Assembly (NCBI GenBank): GCA_012965455.1
Contig: DTSG01000458.1
Coordinates: forward strand, 1 to 24,395
DNA: 24,395 bases
Direction of reading: 5' to 3'
Source: Planctomycetaceae bacterium
Lineage (GTDB): Bacteria > Planctomycetota > Planctomycetia > Pirellulales > Pirellulaceae
Shown: positions 1 to 9,017 of the stretch, in pieces
Layout of the letters: every line of letters starts with the position of its first letter
Position numbering within the stretch: the stretch's first letter is position 1
Notes under the pieces: model-generated
Told to the model about the DNA's origin: nothing
Seen by the model: only the letters and a program-made list of their open reading frames with translations
Databases searched by the model: none
Position numbers and translations under genes: made by a program

Positions 1-3000
1 GCTTCTGATGTTGATAGTGCGGCCAGTGGAAGTACAGTTCATCGCGGGGTCGGATTACTCGACCGGTTTCATACAACGCAGGCAGCAAACTTCCTCCCTC
101 GACCCGCTCGTCCAGATCTTGGATACCGAGGATGTCACAGATAGTCGGTAAAATGTCGTAGCCAATGGCCTGCTGACGGGATAGGGTACCCGCTTTAATG
201 CCAGGACCTGAAATCATCAGGGGAACCCGCACGCCCGCCTCCCACAAGGTCGCCTTGCTACCGCGCAGGGGTCCATTGATGTTCTCGGGATCTGTCGTGG
301 GATACGTACCATTGTCTGACGTGTAGATAATATAGGTGTTGTCCAGAATTCCCAGATGTTCGACGGCATCCAACAGTTGACCGAGCGATGTGTCTAAATC
401 TTCAATCATGCCCCCGTACTGGATGTTATTGTGACGTTTTCCCGCCTTGCGGGATTCAAGTCGGGCGATAGTTTCCGGTTGGGACTGGTAACCCAAATGG
501 GTTGCATAGTGCGAAACCTGTAAATAGAAGGGGCTGCCTCGGGAAACCTGTTCCGTCATCCAGTTAACCGACGATCGGGTAATGCTAAAAGCCCTTTTAG
601 GATCGTCCGGTAGGTTTGTCTTTAAACCACCCTCACGATTACCGGTCGCACCGTCTCCCGCATCAAAACCGTGTGCCTGCGGGCCTCCTCCGTTGAGATG
701 CCATTTGCCAAAATGTGCGGTCATATAAGCGGAGTTATGTGCTTTGAGTCGTTCCGGAATTGTTACTGTGTTTGAGTTCAGATGATTTACATGAGCTGGT
801 GGGATCAAGCGGTTACCGATGTATAATTTTCCCGCATTACGATCAACAATATCGCTGAAATGCAGTGCCGCCGGGCTGATGCCTGTCAGCAGTGCCGCGC
901 GGGATGGCGAGCAGTTAGTATGCGCTGAATAGGCCTGAGTAAAACGCATACCGGCAGCGGCGATGCGTTGCATGTTAGGAGTATGAAAAAAGTCACTCTT
1001 AGATTGTTTAATCCGAGGATCATACGGGATCGATGTGGTTCCCCAACCTTGATCGTCTGACAGGATAACGATAAAGTTCGGCGCGTTGTTTGCCGCGTTG
1101 TTAGATTGATCGGCCTCAATTGCCGATCGTTTAAGAGGGCCTAACCGGACCTGGGTCACCTCTCCGGCGTAGCGGAACGGGTCGCTGTAGTTACCTACAT
1201 TACTTTGATCGTCATCGTTAACACTCAGACCATCCTGCGGCTCAACGGGTATCAAACCGTCCGCCTGCCCTGTGGCTACGATCTCGCCATTGATTTTAAG
1301 AGACAGCTTGGCGTCTTTGGCGAGAATCGCCTCGATAACAAGCGGCTCCTGGTTTTTGATGGTGGCGGAAGAGATCGATTTCAATTTGCCGTTTATGCGG
1401 ACGCTGAACGTAAGTTGAGCTTGCTTAATATGCAGCGCAACTCCTTGTTGGCTACCCCCCAAGGCAAACAGCACACCATCGTGCTGTCCTGACGAAGCAG
1501 TGCACGAGAGAGAAAGCGCGCGGTTGGCGATTTTTATGGTTGCGGACTTGGGTGAAGTTTTGGGTGCGGAGGGCATCGTTTTAAACCAGTCATTCCAGCG
1601 ATAGGAAAGCTCTTCTAGGCGGACTGGTTGCTGGGTTGCCAGATTGGTCGTCTCCGCCGGGTCCTGTTGAATATTAAACAACTCCCAAGGCTGCCCCGAA
1701 AGGGCAGAGATTTTCCACTGGCGATATCGAGCGGCTCGTCCCCCCATATGTTCAAAGTAAAGCATACGGTTTTGATCGACTTCGTTTCCTCGAATCAATC
1801 CAACCAGACTCTCCCCGTCCATGCTGAACGAAGGACCCTGTTCCGCTCCGGCCAACTCCAGACAGGTCGGAGCAATATCCATGACGTGGCCGATGTTATC
1901 GGTGATATTGCCGGAACTGCCCTCTAGACCGGCGGGCCAGTGCACGATTAACGGCGTGCGGCAGCCACCCTCAAAACTCTCCTTTTTCCAGTATCGAAGG
2001 GGACTGTTGGCGGCGTTGGCCCAGGCGGGTCCGAGTCCTGTATAGCTTTCAGCAGACCCGAGTTTACTAAGATGTTCCGGTAGTTTCAGCTCACGTTCGC
2101 GATGGGAAATCCTGCCGTCTCGCGTTTGGCCGTTTCGGTCATAACCGGCATAGCCGGGAATTTCCGGGGATGCTCCGTTGTCCGAGAGGAAGAAAATAAC
2201 AGTGTTTTCTAGTTCCCCAGTCTCCGTTAATGCATGGATAATACGCCCAATTCCCTGATCGACACTATCAATCATCGCGGCGTGCACTTCCATCTTCCCA
2301 GCTTGATAGGATTTTTCCGCTGCGGTGAGATCAACCCATGAATTCCCTCGATCGATCACCGGATCAATGGGAGTTTTCTGCGGGAACAGTTTTATGTCTT
2401 TTTGCCGCTGGAAGCGACTGGTTTTCAATTCATTCCAACCAGCATCGTATTTTCCCTTGTATTTTTTAATGACGTCGGACTTGGCATGTAGTGGCCAGTG
2501 CGGCGCTGTATAGGCAACGTAGAGAAAGAAGGGTTCTTCATCCTTCTTATCAAAAGAATGAATGTAGTCAACCGAATAATTCGTGATGGAATCGGTTAGA
2601 TAAAAATTGTCCGGAACGTCTTTAACTGCCGTGTCTTCGTGAACCAGACTGAAGGGGTCGAAATAGTCGACGACGCCCCAGATCACTCCATAGTAATGGT
2701 CAAACCCGCGTTTGCGGGGATAGGAAGAAGGGTCGGCGAAGGGGAGACCCAAATCAAGCTGGTGATCCATCCAGCGAATGCGTTGTTGATTGTCCGTGGT
2801 GGGTTGCAGTTCGGAGAGGTGCCACTTGCCGACCATCGCCGTTTGGTAGCCTGCTGGCTTAAGGAGTTCGGCCAAGGTGGGTGCGGTGACAGCCAGCGTT
2901 TTTCCGTTACGTGCAAGACCAACTCGATGTGGATAAGAACCGGTGAGCAGACTGGCTCGGGTTGGGCAGCAACGGGCGCAGTTGTAGAATTGGCTGAAAC

Positions 3001-3184
3001 GAAGACCACCCTCGGCCAGACGATTGAGATTGGGCGTTTCAATTTCACCACCGAAACACTGAGGGTCGGAATAGCCCATATCGTCGACCATGATCACGAG
3101 GAAATTGGGTTTTTCAGCACACCGGATCGTGCCTGAGCACACGAGGGAGATCAATGAAAAATATAGTGTCACGAGGTTTCGCAT
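1..3184 (-). CDS. Tandem double sulfatase (two sulfatase domains in one frame), 3' end beyond window
   Basis: I translated this frame by hand from the ATG at 3184 to the left edge and met no stop over 1061 codons; the gene continues outside the window. Residues 1-23 are a signal peptide (hydrophobic core, cut near CAE). Domain 1 (about 25-530) begins NFLVIMVDDMGYSD, has the formylglycine motif C72-C-P-T-R76 followed by ASLLTG, and a later SDNGASPE metal-site motif. Residues about 552-682 form a beta-rich, concanavalin/LamG-like region ending NVGNYSDPFRYAG, as found at the C-terminus of many bacterial arylsulfatases. After a short Asn/Ala-rich linker, domain 2 starts at about 703 (NFIVILSDDQGWG) with C758-S-P-S-R762 and TSDNGTYP. 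Family knowledge: both are sulfate-ester hydrolases using metal and formylglycine, probably exported. Domain 2 has no signal peptide or ATG of its own, which supports a real fusion. A sequencing frameshift or lost stop cannot be fully excluded. Confidence 0.9.
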   Translation of the reverse strand, partial: MRNLVTLYFSLISLVCSGTIRCAEKPNFLVIMVDDMGYSDPQCFGGEIETPNLNRLAEGGLRFSQFYNCARCCPTRASLLTGSYPHRVGLARNGKTLAVTAPTLAELLKPAGYQTAMVGKWHLSELQPTTDNQQRIRWMDHQLDLGLPFADPSSYPRKRGFDHYYGVIWGVVDYFDPFSLVHEDTAVKDVPDNFYLTDSITNYSVDYIHSFDKKDEEPFFLYVAYTAPHWPLHAKSDVIKKYKGKYDAGWNELKTSRFQRQKDIKLFPQKTPIDPVIDRGNSWVDLTAAEKSYQAGKMEVHAAMIDSVDQGIGRIIHALTETGELENTVIFFLSDNGASPEIPGYAGYDRNGQTRDGRISHRERELKLPEHLSKLGSAESYTGLGPAWANAANSPLRYWKKESFEGGCRTPLIVHWPAGLEGSSGNITDNIGHVMDIAPTCLELAGAEQGPSFSMDGESLVGLIRGNEVDQNRMLYFEHMGGRAARYRQWKISALSGQPWELFNIQQDPAETTNLATQQPVRLEELSYRWNDWFKTMPSAPKTSPKSATIKIANRALSLSCTASSGQHDGVLFALGGSQQGVALHIKQAQLTFSVRINGKLKSISSATIKNQEPLVIEAILAKDAKLSLKINGEIVATGQADGLIPVEPQDGLSVNDDDQSNVGNYSDPFRYAGEVTQVRLGPLKRSAIEADQSNNAANNAPNFIVILSDDQGWGTTSIPYDPRIKQSKSDFFHTPNMQRIAAAGMRFTQAYSAHTNCSPSRAALLTGISPAALHFSDIVDRNAGKLYIGNRLIPPAHVNHLNSNTVTIPERLKAHNSAYMTAHFGKWHLNGGGPQAHGFDAGDGATGNREGGLKTNLPDDPKRAFSITRSSVNWMTEQVSRGSPFYLQVSHYATHLGYQSQPETIARLESRKAGKRHNNIQYGGMIEDLDTSLGQLLDAVEHLGILDNTYIIYTSDNGTYPTTDPENINGPLRGSKATLWEAGVRVPLMISGPGIKAGTLSRQQAIGYDILPTICDILGIQDLDERVEGGSLLPALYETGRVIRPRDELYFHWPHYQHQK

Positions 3185-3347
3185 GAGTCGCCTAGTATTT
3201 TATGAGTGCAAAGCTAAAGAATGGATTATACCTCAGCGGCGGCGTTTCGTCGGTGATTTCGGGTGTACTCTATTTTGAACCATGAGTCGCTTTCTGTACG
3301 ACAAGGCCGTTGGCAAAGTCACTCGGACTCGTGGGTTTGAAAATACG

Positions 3348-4796
3348 TCATTCCTGCAACTCTGCTGAGTGGACCAGCGTTTTCAATGCCGCAGCCAGTT
3401 TATTGCGGAGGTGTAGGCTAGATTTACTGATGATATTGGCAGTTTCATGCGGATCTTTCTTGTGATCGTATAGTTCATGAGCCAGGACCTTTCCGGACTG
3501 AAAATTGCGCCATTCTGTATAGCGATAACGGTCGGTACGAATGGAATAGCCGATTGCCTCTGGGTCTGCACCATTAGCTGGGTAAGCGGGTCGGCAATGT
3601 TGAGTTAAGGCAAGATCTTTCACAGTACTCCGGGGATCTTTCAGAACGGAAACCAAACTTTGTCCGGCGAGATCAGGCGGCGATTGCAAGTTACACAGAT
3701 CCGCGAGTGTCGGATAGATATCCAACAACTCCACTAGTGAATTCGTTCGTTGCGATTTATTGTATTGCGGAGTGGAAATGATCAAAGGCACACGCGCATC
3801 TAGTTCGAAATTCGATGTTTTCGCCCAGAGCCCTTTTTCTCCAAGATGGAATCCATGGTCGGACCAGAGAACGATAATCGTGTTACTGCGCAGATCTAGT
3901 CGATCCAGCTCGGAGAGGACTTTACCGACTTGTGCGTCCATATAGGAGATATTGGCGTAATAGCCGCGCCGCATTTCACGGCTTTGATGGTCTGTCGGAT
4001 ACTGATTAGGCGAATTGGCATAGGAGCGGAGTATTTCACGGCTGTCGTGTAACGCAATTTCGGGTACAGCGGTGGGCGGTTGCTGATTGGTTGGAAGCTG
4101 GATGTCAGCTGGATCATACAGGTCCCAGTACTTCTTTGGTGCGTTGAAGTGCGAATGAGGTTTCCAAAAACCAACGGCTAGAAAAAAAGGTTTATTCTGA
4201 AGCTCGCGCAGTGCCTTGACGGCATATTCCGCCACTCGCCCATCAAAATATGCATTATCGGGCACGTTGCGAATCTCACATTTAGGAACGTCAGACAGAT
4301 CAGGCGGTAACTCCCCGGCGACAATCGCCTTGTCATTGCCGTGAGAATTGTAATGCATCATTTCTGGTACGGACCAGGAAACGCGGTCTCCTTTATATTC
4401 GTCCTGTCGCCAGTTGTGGAAAATTTTACCAATACACTGTGTGTGATAACCGCTGTTCAAGAACATCTGAGGAAGCGTGATCACAGTTGGCAGTCGCTGC
4501 CGGAAGTGGGTGGGTAGATCCCAAATTTTGAGAGTGTCGAGTCTTAGTCCAGTGAGCATCGAGCTGCGGGAAGGATTACAAACTGCCTGTTGACAGTATG
4601 CACGGTTAAACAGGGTGCCGGAGGTTGCTAAAGCATCGATATTTGGGGAAACAATTTGAGGGTTGCCGTAACAGGCTAGGTCCGCGCGGAGGTCATCAAT
4701 CGCGATGAACAAGACATTAGGTTTTGCCGCGCTGCATAAGGGATCCGCCAAGGTAGACAGCAGTAGGCAACAAAACGGTATAAAACGGAGCATCAT
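3348..4796 (-). CDS. Iduronate-2-sulfatase-like sulfatase, exported
   Basis: 482 residues. A signal peptide spans residues 1-23 (hydrophobic core, cut near CSA). The mature protein opens with PNVLFIAIDDLRADLACYG, where D34-D35 are metal ligands, and carries the formylglycine motif C73-N-P-S-R77 followed by SSMLTGLRLDT. The LRLDT stretch and the later WSDHGFHLGEKGLWAK motif are typical of the iduronate-2-sulfatase (IDS-like) branch, which removes 2-O-sulfate from uronic acids in animals. In marine and soil bacteria this branch acts on various sulfated polysaccharides, so the substrate cannot be named. The start is one of two adjacent ATGs (4796 or 4793); no clear Shine-Dalgarno is visible. It lies 163 bases upstream of the double sulfatase on the same strand and is divergent from the alpha/beta hydrolase at 4917. 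Length is normal for the family and nothing looks broken. Confidence 0.93.
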   Translation of the reverse strand: MMLRFIPFCCLLLSTLADPLCSAAKPNVLFIAIDDLRADLACYGNPQIVSPNIDALATSGTLFNRAYCQQAVCNPSRSSMLTGLRLDTLKIWDLPTHFRQRLPTVITLPQMFLNSGYHTQCIGKIFHNWRQDEYKGDRVSWSVPEMMHYNSHGNDKAIVAGELPPDLSDVPKCEIRNVPDNAYFDGRVAEYAVKALRELQNKPFFLAVGFWKPHSHFNAPKKYWDLYDPADIQLPTNQQPPTAVPEIALHDSREILRSYANSPNQYPTDHQSREMRRGYYANISYMDAQVGKVLSELDRLDLRSNTIIVLWSDHGFHLGEKGLWAKTSNFELDARVPLIISTPQYNKSQRTNSLVELLDIYPTLADLCNLQSPPDLAGQSLVSVLKDPRSTVKDLALTQHCRPAYPANGADPEAIGYSIRTDRYRYTEWRNFQSGKVLAHELYDHKKDPHETANIISKSSLHLRNKLAAALKTLVHSAELQE

Positions 4797-4855
4797 TTTT
4801 TTCTATCGCCAAATTTAAAGTTGTTAGCTGGGGTAGATCACCCACGGTGCACAGC

Positions 4856-4885
4856 TTGACTCGCCGGTGTGATGCGTGTTATCAC
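4856..4885 (+). promoter_or_regulatory. Possible sigma70-type promoter for the hydrolase at 4917
   Basis: TTGACT at 4856-4861 is followed, after 18 bases, by TATCAC at 4880-4885. The predicted transcript would begin near 4892 and leave a short leader of about 25 bases before the ATG at 4917. It lies in the 120-base divergent region between two oppositely oriented genes, where a promoter is expected. The boxes match the consensus only moderately. Confidence 0.35.
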
Positions 4886-4916
4886 TGTGAACGTCTGATT
4901 CTACGAAGAAAAATCC

Positions 4917-5783
4917 ATGACAGCAACCAAAACAAACTCTACCCTGCGTCGAAGTCCGTGGACTACAGTGTGGGTTATTTCATGGAAAACAGGTCGTTGC
5001 GTGATTATCGCCTACGTTATCGTTTTAGTATTGTTGGTTTTGTTTGAGAGGCGGTTGGTCTATCCGCTGGAATTATGGGATCCGCAGGTTCGGTTTGCAG
5101 AGGGGTCTTCGTTGAAGGAGGTTTACTTTCCCGCGGCGGATGGTGTAAAGCTTCATGCATTATACAGTCAACGGTCTCGTCCGCGAGTTGTGATTCTGTA
5201 CTTGCATGGAAACGGAGGTAATATTGGACATCGTGCTGGGCTATTGCGGTTTCTATCGTCTCAATATGAAGCGTCGGTGTTAGGAGTCTCATATCGTGGG
5301 TATGGTAAAAGCGAGGGCCAGCCCTCAGAAAACGGTCTTTATCTCGATGCGCAGGCTGCCTTGCAATATCTGCTTGACAAGGAGCGAGTTGATGTGGACC
5401 GGGTATTGATTGTCGGTCGCAGCATGGGTGCGGCGGTGGGATTGAAATTGGCTATCGACCACTCCGTCCCCGCGATTTGTATTGAAAGTACTTTCACCTC
5501 GCTGCCAGATGTGGCGGCCCGACAATATCCCTGGTTTCCAGTGAGATTGTTGATGAAGAATCAGTTTCCGAGCCTAAGCCGTATCCGTCAGTATCGTGGT
5601 CGTCTGTTACAATCACACGGCAGTCATGATGAGTTGATTCCGCTGTCCATGGCTCAAGAACTTTATGCGGCTGCGACATGCCCCAAGGAGTTTAGGATCA
5701 TACCTAACGGCACGCACAATAGTCCGCAGAGCGGACAATATTATTCGCTTGTTGATGCGTTGATCTCGCAAGTCTATGATTAA
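4917..5783 (+). CDS. Membrane-anchored alpha/beta hydrolase (BEM46/YfhR-like)
   Basis: 288 residues. One N-terminal transmembrane helix (about 28-43, VIIAYVIVLVLLVLF) is followed by the FERRLVYP junction typical of this group, then an alpha/beta-hydrolase core. Visible elements: HGNGGN at 97-102 (oxyanion region), YRGYGKSEG at 126-134, the nucleophile elbow G-R-S169-M-G, acid D238 in HGSHDELIP, and H267 in NGTHN. The family (ABHD13/BEM46, bacterial YfhR and YqkD) holds serine esterases or thioesterases of mostly unknown substrate, with the catalytic domain held at the membrane. All three catalytic residues are present, so it should be active. The ATG at 4917 is preceded by a weak purine-rich stretch (GAAGAAA). 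It ends 29 bases before the convergent beta-propeller gene. No operon partner is evident. Confidence 0.88.
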   Translation: MTATKTNSTLRRSPWTTVWVISWKTGRCVIIAYVIVLVLLVLFERRLVYPLELWDPQVRFAEGSSLKEVYFPAADGVKLHALYSQRSRPRVVILYLHGNGGNIGHRAGLLRFLSSQYEASVLGVSYRGYGKSEGQPSENGLYLDAQAALQYLLDKERVDVDRVLIVGRSMGAAVGLKLAIDHSVPAICIESTFTSLPDVAARQYPWFPVRLLMKNQFPSLSRIRQYRGRLLQSHGSHDELIPLSMAQELYAAATCPKEFRIIPNGTHNSPQSGQYYSLVDALISQVYD

Positions 5784-5812
5784 CAACCGGATACTTTTAT
5801 CAGCGTAGACAG

Positions 5813-7162
5813 TTACGGTTTGCTACCCCGACTTATGCAATACACGCTCGACGCAGTACGCAATAGCAGCTTTCCCTGACTAATTGCTGGCGTAGCAATG
5901 CACAACTCATCTAATTCATTGGTCGATTCTATCTTAAACTCGCCCCCGGCCGGCATGACGTGCGTCGTACCGTTCTCGTCGAGAAAAAATAACTTACCGT
6001 TATAAGCCCAAGGCGAAGCTGTAAAACTCGCTCCTTGGGGGAATCGCGTTCGATTAAAGACCAACTCTCCCGTCAAGGCGTTGTGGCAAGTTAACATGCC
6101 ACGATCGAGAAGTGTATAGTAATTCCCCTTGTAGACAATCGGGGAAGTATTGTAGGGCCCCATGCGTTGCAACGACCATGAAATAAACTCATTCGCCGTC
6201 TCATCCGTTTTCAGGGAAATGTCACCGCGGGCACCCGGCCTAATTGCGTACACGGGACGTTTGTTGTCCTGAAAATACCCAGAAGTGATATACAGCAAAT
6301 CTTGGACGACAAAGGGTGACGGAATCGTCAGGACGGACATCTTGCCGTCAAAGTGCCATAGCAAGTCTCCCGTAGTCGAATAGGCTCGATTTTCCTTTCG
6401 ACCACAGACTATAATTTCCACGCCGTCCGCATGTTTCCAGACAAAGGGCGTCGCCCACGTGCTTGTTTCGCTACGAGGAATTTTCCAGCGGACCTCTCCG
6501 GTCACTGTATCGTGAGCAGCTATAAAAGACTCCTCTTCATTGTCATAGACCATAATGACCTGATTTTCATGAACCACAGGTGAAGCGGCTGCCCCATAAC
6601 CAGATGCGGTTTTACGGGGCGTCAGCGAGTGCTTCCAGAGTGGCTGTCCGTCTAGATCCAGGCAATATAAACCGAGGTCGCCAAACAAGACATACAGGCG
6701 GTCGCCATCGATGGTCGGTGTTTCTGCAGCATAGGTGCTTTTGGGATGGCGGGGAACCTTCGGTTTTCCCTGATGCGCTTCATGTTTCCAAATAATCGTT
6801 CCGTCATCGAGGTCTAGACAATAGACCATCCAGTGATGCACTGTATCAGGTGGTGCCGGACGTCCTTGCCCTAAATAGAGTCCTCCCTTGGGCTTTTCAT
6901 AGTCCAGATCGCTATGTACGGCGGTAACAAACACACGATCACCCCAGACCACTGGGCTGCCCCAACCCCACCCTAGAATTTTGGTTTTCCACTGCACGTT
7001 TTCTTTGGCATTCCAGTGCACAGGTAATCGAGGATCATCCGGAACGACCCCGTTACCATCTTGTCCACGAAATCGAGTCCAATGATCTTGGGCGGCTAAC
7101 GGCGAGTTTACCAACGGCATTAGCAAACAGCTAAGTGCGATGGCAGAAAAAATCTTGTTCAT
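5813..7162 (-). CDS. Exported PQQ-like/BamB-like beta-propeller protein
   Basis: 449 residues. The signal peptide (1-24) ends LAAQ, and the mature protein starts DHWTRFRGQDGNGV, a signature seen in many planctomycete outer-wall propeller proteins. The body contains repeated blade motifs of the form YCLDLDxGTxxW: YCLDLDDGTIIWKHE, YCLDLDGQPLWKH, AAHDTVTGEVRWK, and CHNALTGELVFN. These are the Trp-docking blades of the PQQ_2/BamB fold. Such proteins are usually annotated as PQQ-binding-like; I saw no catalytic Asp/Glu/Ca2+ arrangement of true PQQ alcohol dehydrogenases, so a binding or scaffold role is at least as likely as an enzyme. The start is 18 bases after the stop of the upstream sulfatase, which implies co-transcription. 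A GGGGAAA stretch lies about 10 bases before the ATG. Confidence 0.88.
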   Translation of the reverse strand: MNKIFSAIALSCLLMPLVNSPLAAQDHWTRFRGQDGNGVVPDDPRLPVHWNAKENVQWKTKILGWGWGSPVVWGDRVFVTAVHSDLDYEKPKGGLYLGQGRPAPPDTVHHWMVYCLDLDDGTIIWKHEAHQGKPKVPRHPKSTYAAETPTIDGDRLYVLFGDLGLYCLDLDGQPLWKHSLTPRKTASGYGAAASPVVHENQVIMVYDNEEESFIAAHDTVTGEVRWKIPRSETSTWATPFVWKHADGVEIIVCGRKENRAYSTTGDLLWHFDGKMSVLTIPSPFVVQDLLYITSGYFQDNKRPVYAIRPGARGDISLKTDETANEFISWSLQRMGPYNTSPIVYKGNYYTLLDRGMLTCHNALTGELVFNRTRFPQGASFTASPWAYNGKLFFLDENGTTHVMPAGGEFKIESTNELDELCIATPAISQGKLLLRTASSVYCISRGSKP

Positions 7163-7180
7163 TGTCGCGTTTCCCCGTTA

Positions 7181-8731
7181 TTAATATCCAGTGCCGACTG
7201 CGGGCAGATGATCTACCATCTTAGCGTTCGTACGCCGGAGTTCGGCTATCGTTGCCGCACGCAAGCGGAGCGTTAATGTTCGGTATTTTTTGTAGAATGC
7301 CAAGTTGTGCAACTCGTCCGGATCACGTTTTAGATCGTATAACTCTTCCGGTTCATTTGCGACCAGCGTGCGAATGTACTTGTAATTGCCCTCTCGCAGG
7401 GAGACCCACCAGGGAACTCCATTAAGATCTCGGATTTCCGGATCGGCGGGAATGGTATCAGTATCTTTTCCATAACTGCGTCCGGTAAGCGTCTGCAATA
7501 CGGGATGCTGCCATTTTGTTTTCGGATTGTTCAGGAGCGGTGAAATGTCATGCCCATGCATTTTCCAAGGTAGATTGATACCGGCAAAACTGAAAAAGGT
7601 TGGAGCAATATCGACACCGGCCACAGGGGTTTTGCAGACAGTCTTTTTGGGTATTCTTCCGGGCATACTGACAATCATCGGCGATCGAGTTGTTGCATCG
7701 TAGGGCGCTAGTTTCATTCGAAAACCGTGTTGTCCCCACCCAAAACCTTGATCCGAGGCAAAAACGACCAATGTATTTTCCCGTTGACCAGAGGCATCCA
7801 GTGCCTCCATAATGCGACCGACCCCTTCATCGATTGCAATCACCCCCTGATGGTATTGGCGTACCCAATCGTTAAGCGCATTGCCGTGGATGCCTTTGGT
7901 GTCAACCGTGCGTGCCTGAAATCCGTTGCCCGCCATCACGGGTTGCCCATCATCGCCCTTTTCCCACTGATTGATTTTTTGCATCCAGTCCGGCTTACCG
8001 GGACGCGGGGGATAGATGTCTTGGGGTATGGGGATCTGTACATTTGGATAGTCCTGTTGATGTCGGTCAGCGGGCGTAAAGGGCCCATGTACCGCTCCAT
8101 AACAAACCCACAAATACCAAGGTTTAGCAGGGTCACGATGGCCTCCCTCAATAAAGTCGATTGCCCAGTTCGTGTAGTTGTCTGTTGAATAGCCAGTCAC
8201 GAGTTTGCCGCTAGCACCATCAATCTGTATTAACTGATTGTCATAGTAGTTGCCCGCGTTTTCGGGATAAGCCGGTCGATTCCACACTTTTTGGTGGTCC
8301 CAGTCTCGACCAAACCCATTATCTGTTCCGGTGTGCCATTTCCCGATCTGGGCAGTGACATAACCGTTGTTGCGAAATACACTCGGCCAAAACGGACATT
8401 GTTGAGGGTCATATTTACTGCCTGGATATTGACCCTCCATTCTCATAGATTGGACGCCGTATTGGTGATGTCCGGTAAGCATGGCTGCTCGACTAGGCAT
8501 ACACCAGGTGCCAATATAAGCTGCGTCAAAGCGCATGCCTTGTTTGGCAAGTTGATCAATATGTGGAGTTCGGACAAAATCATAGCTATCCGGATAACAA
8601 CCGACGGTACGGTAGGATTGATCATCAGAGTAGATAAACAGGATGTTGGGCGGTTTGGGAGCATCTTCGGCAGCGCAACCGAGTTTAGCGTATGCCATAC
8701 AACAGCAGATTAAAAACAGCATGTATTTCAT
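7181..8731 (-). CDS. Exported sulfatase, co-transcribed with a beta-propeller gene
   Basis: 516 residues from the ATG at 8731. A TTG 15 bases further upstream (8746) is in frame, but the ATG is preceded by GGTTGGGAAA at a good distance and gives a cleaner signal peptide (MKYMLFLICCCMAYAKLGCA). The mature part starts PPNILFIYSDDQSYRTVGCY, with metal ligands D36-D37 and the formylglycine motif C77-M-P-S-R81 followed by AAMLTGHHQ. Further motifs are IGKWHTGTDN (substrate/sulfate Lys and His), ASDQGFGWGQHG (second metal pair) and, near the C-terminus, ELYDLKRDPDELHNLA. This places it in sulfatase family S1; the exact subfamily and substrate cannot be told by eye. Its stop is followed after 18 bases by the start of the propeller gene, so the two are probably one transcript. 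Confidence 0.92.
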   Translation of the reverse strand: MKYMLFLICCCMAYAKLGCAAEDAPKPPNILFIYSDDQSYRTVGCYPDSYDFVRTPHIDQLAKQGMRFDAAYIGTWCMPSRAAMLTGHHQYGVQSMRMEGQYPGSKYDPQQCPFWPSVFRNNGYVTAQIGKWHTGTDNGFGRDWDHQKVWNRPAYPENAGNYYDNQLIQIDGASGKLVTGYSTDNYTNWAIDFIEGGHRDPAKPWYLWVCYGAVHGPFTPADRHQQDYPNVQIPIPQDIYPPRPGKPDWMQKINQWEKGDDGQPVMAGNGFQARTVDTKGIHGNALNDWVRQYHQGVIAIDEGVGRIMEALDASGQRENTLVVFASDQGFGWGQHGFRMKLAPYDATTRSPMIVSMPGRIPKKTVCKTPVAGVDIAPTFFSFAGINLPWKMHGHDISPLLNNPKTKWQHPVLQTLTGRSYGKDTDTIPADPEIRDLNGVPWWVSLREGNYKYIRTLVANEPEELYDLKRDPDELHNLAFYKKYRTLTLRLRAATIAELRRTNAKMVDHLPAVGTGY

Positions 8732-8816
8732 TATTAGATTTCCCAACCTATAAGCGGTATTCCTCTGGAAGCAGGGCAGTCCCTTACTTGTTGCATTTAA
8801 TTTTTATCCTATGAGG

Positions 8817-8822
8817 ATTATA
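8817..8822 (-). promoter_or_regulatory. Possible -10 element upstream of the sulfatase at 8731
   Basis: The minus strand reads TATAAT at 8822-8817, about 86 bases before the sulfatase ATG, in the 286-base gap between that gene and the PSD gene. No good -35 box sits at 16-18 bases. The gap otherwise shows no repeat, RNA gene or convincing small ORF. Confidence 0.25.
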
Positions 8823-9017
8823 GCCAATCAAGCCTGCCTCTCGGTAGGGTACGTTACCAAGCAAAATAATGTCTGTAAAGGGTTTGGCACTGCCAATATT
8901 GGATCCTGTGACACTATCTGAGTAATAGGCCGTAATGTACTGACCTAGGTGGTTTGCAGATCCAATCTATAATCCTCCGGCGTTGGCGGTCCCTCTATTA
9001 TAAGGCTTGGCAGAGGT

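Noticed and set aside
1100..1160. Possible separate start for the second sulfatase domain
   Set aside because: No ATG, ribosome site or signal peptide lies between the domains; a GTG near 1163 would yield an unexported protein.
2639..3136. 165-codon plus-strand frame opposite the double sulfatase
   Set aside because: Antisense shadow of a frame with clear sulfatase motifs; its translation shows no features of its own.
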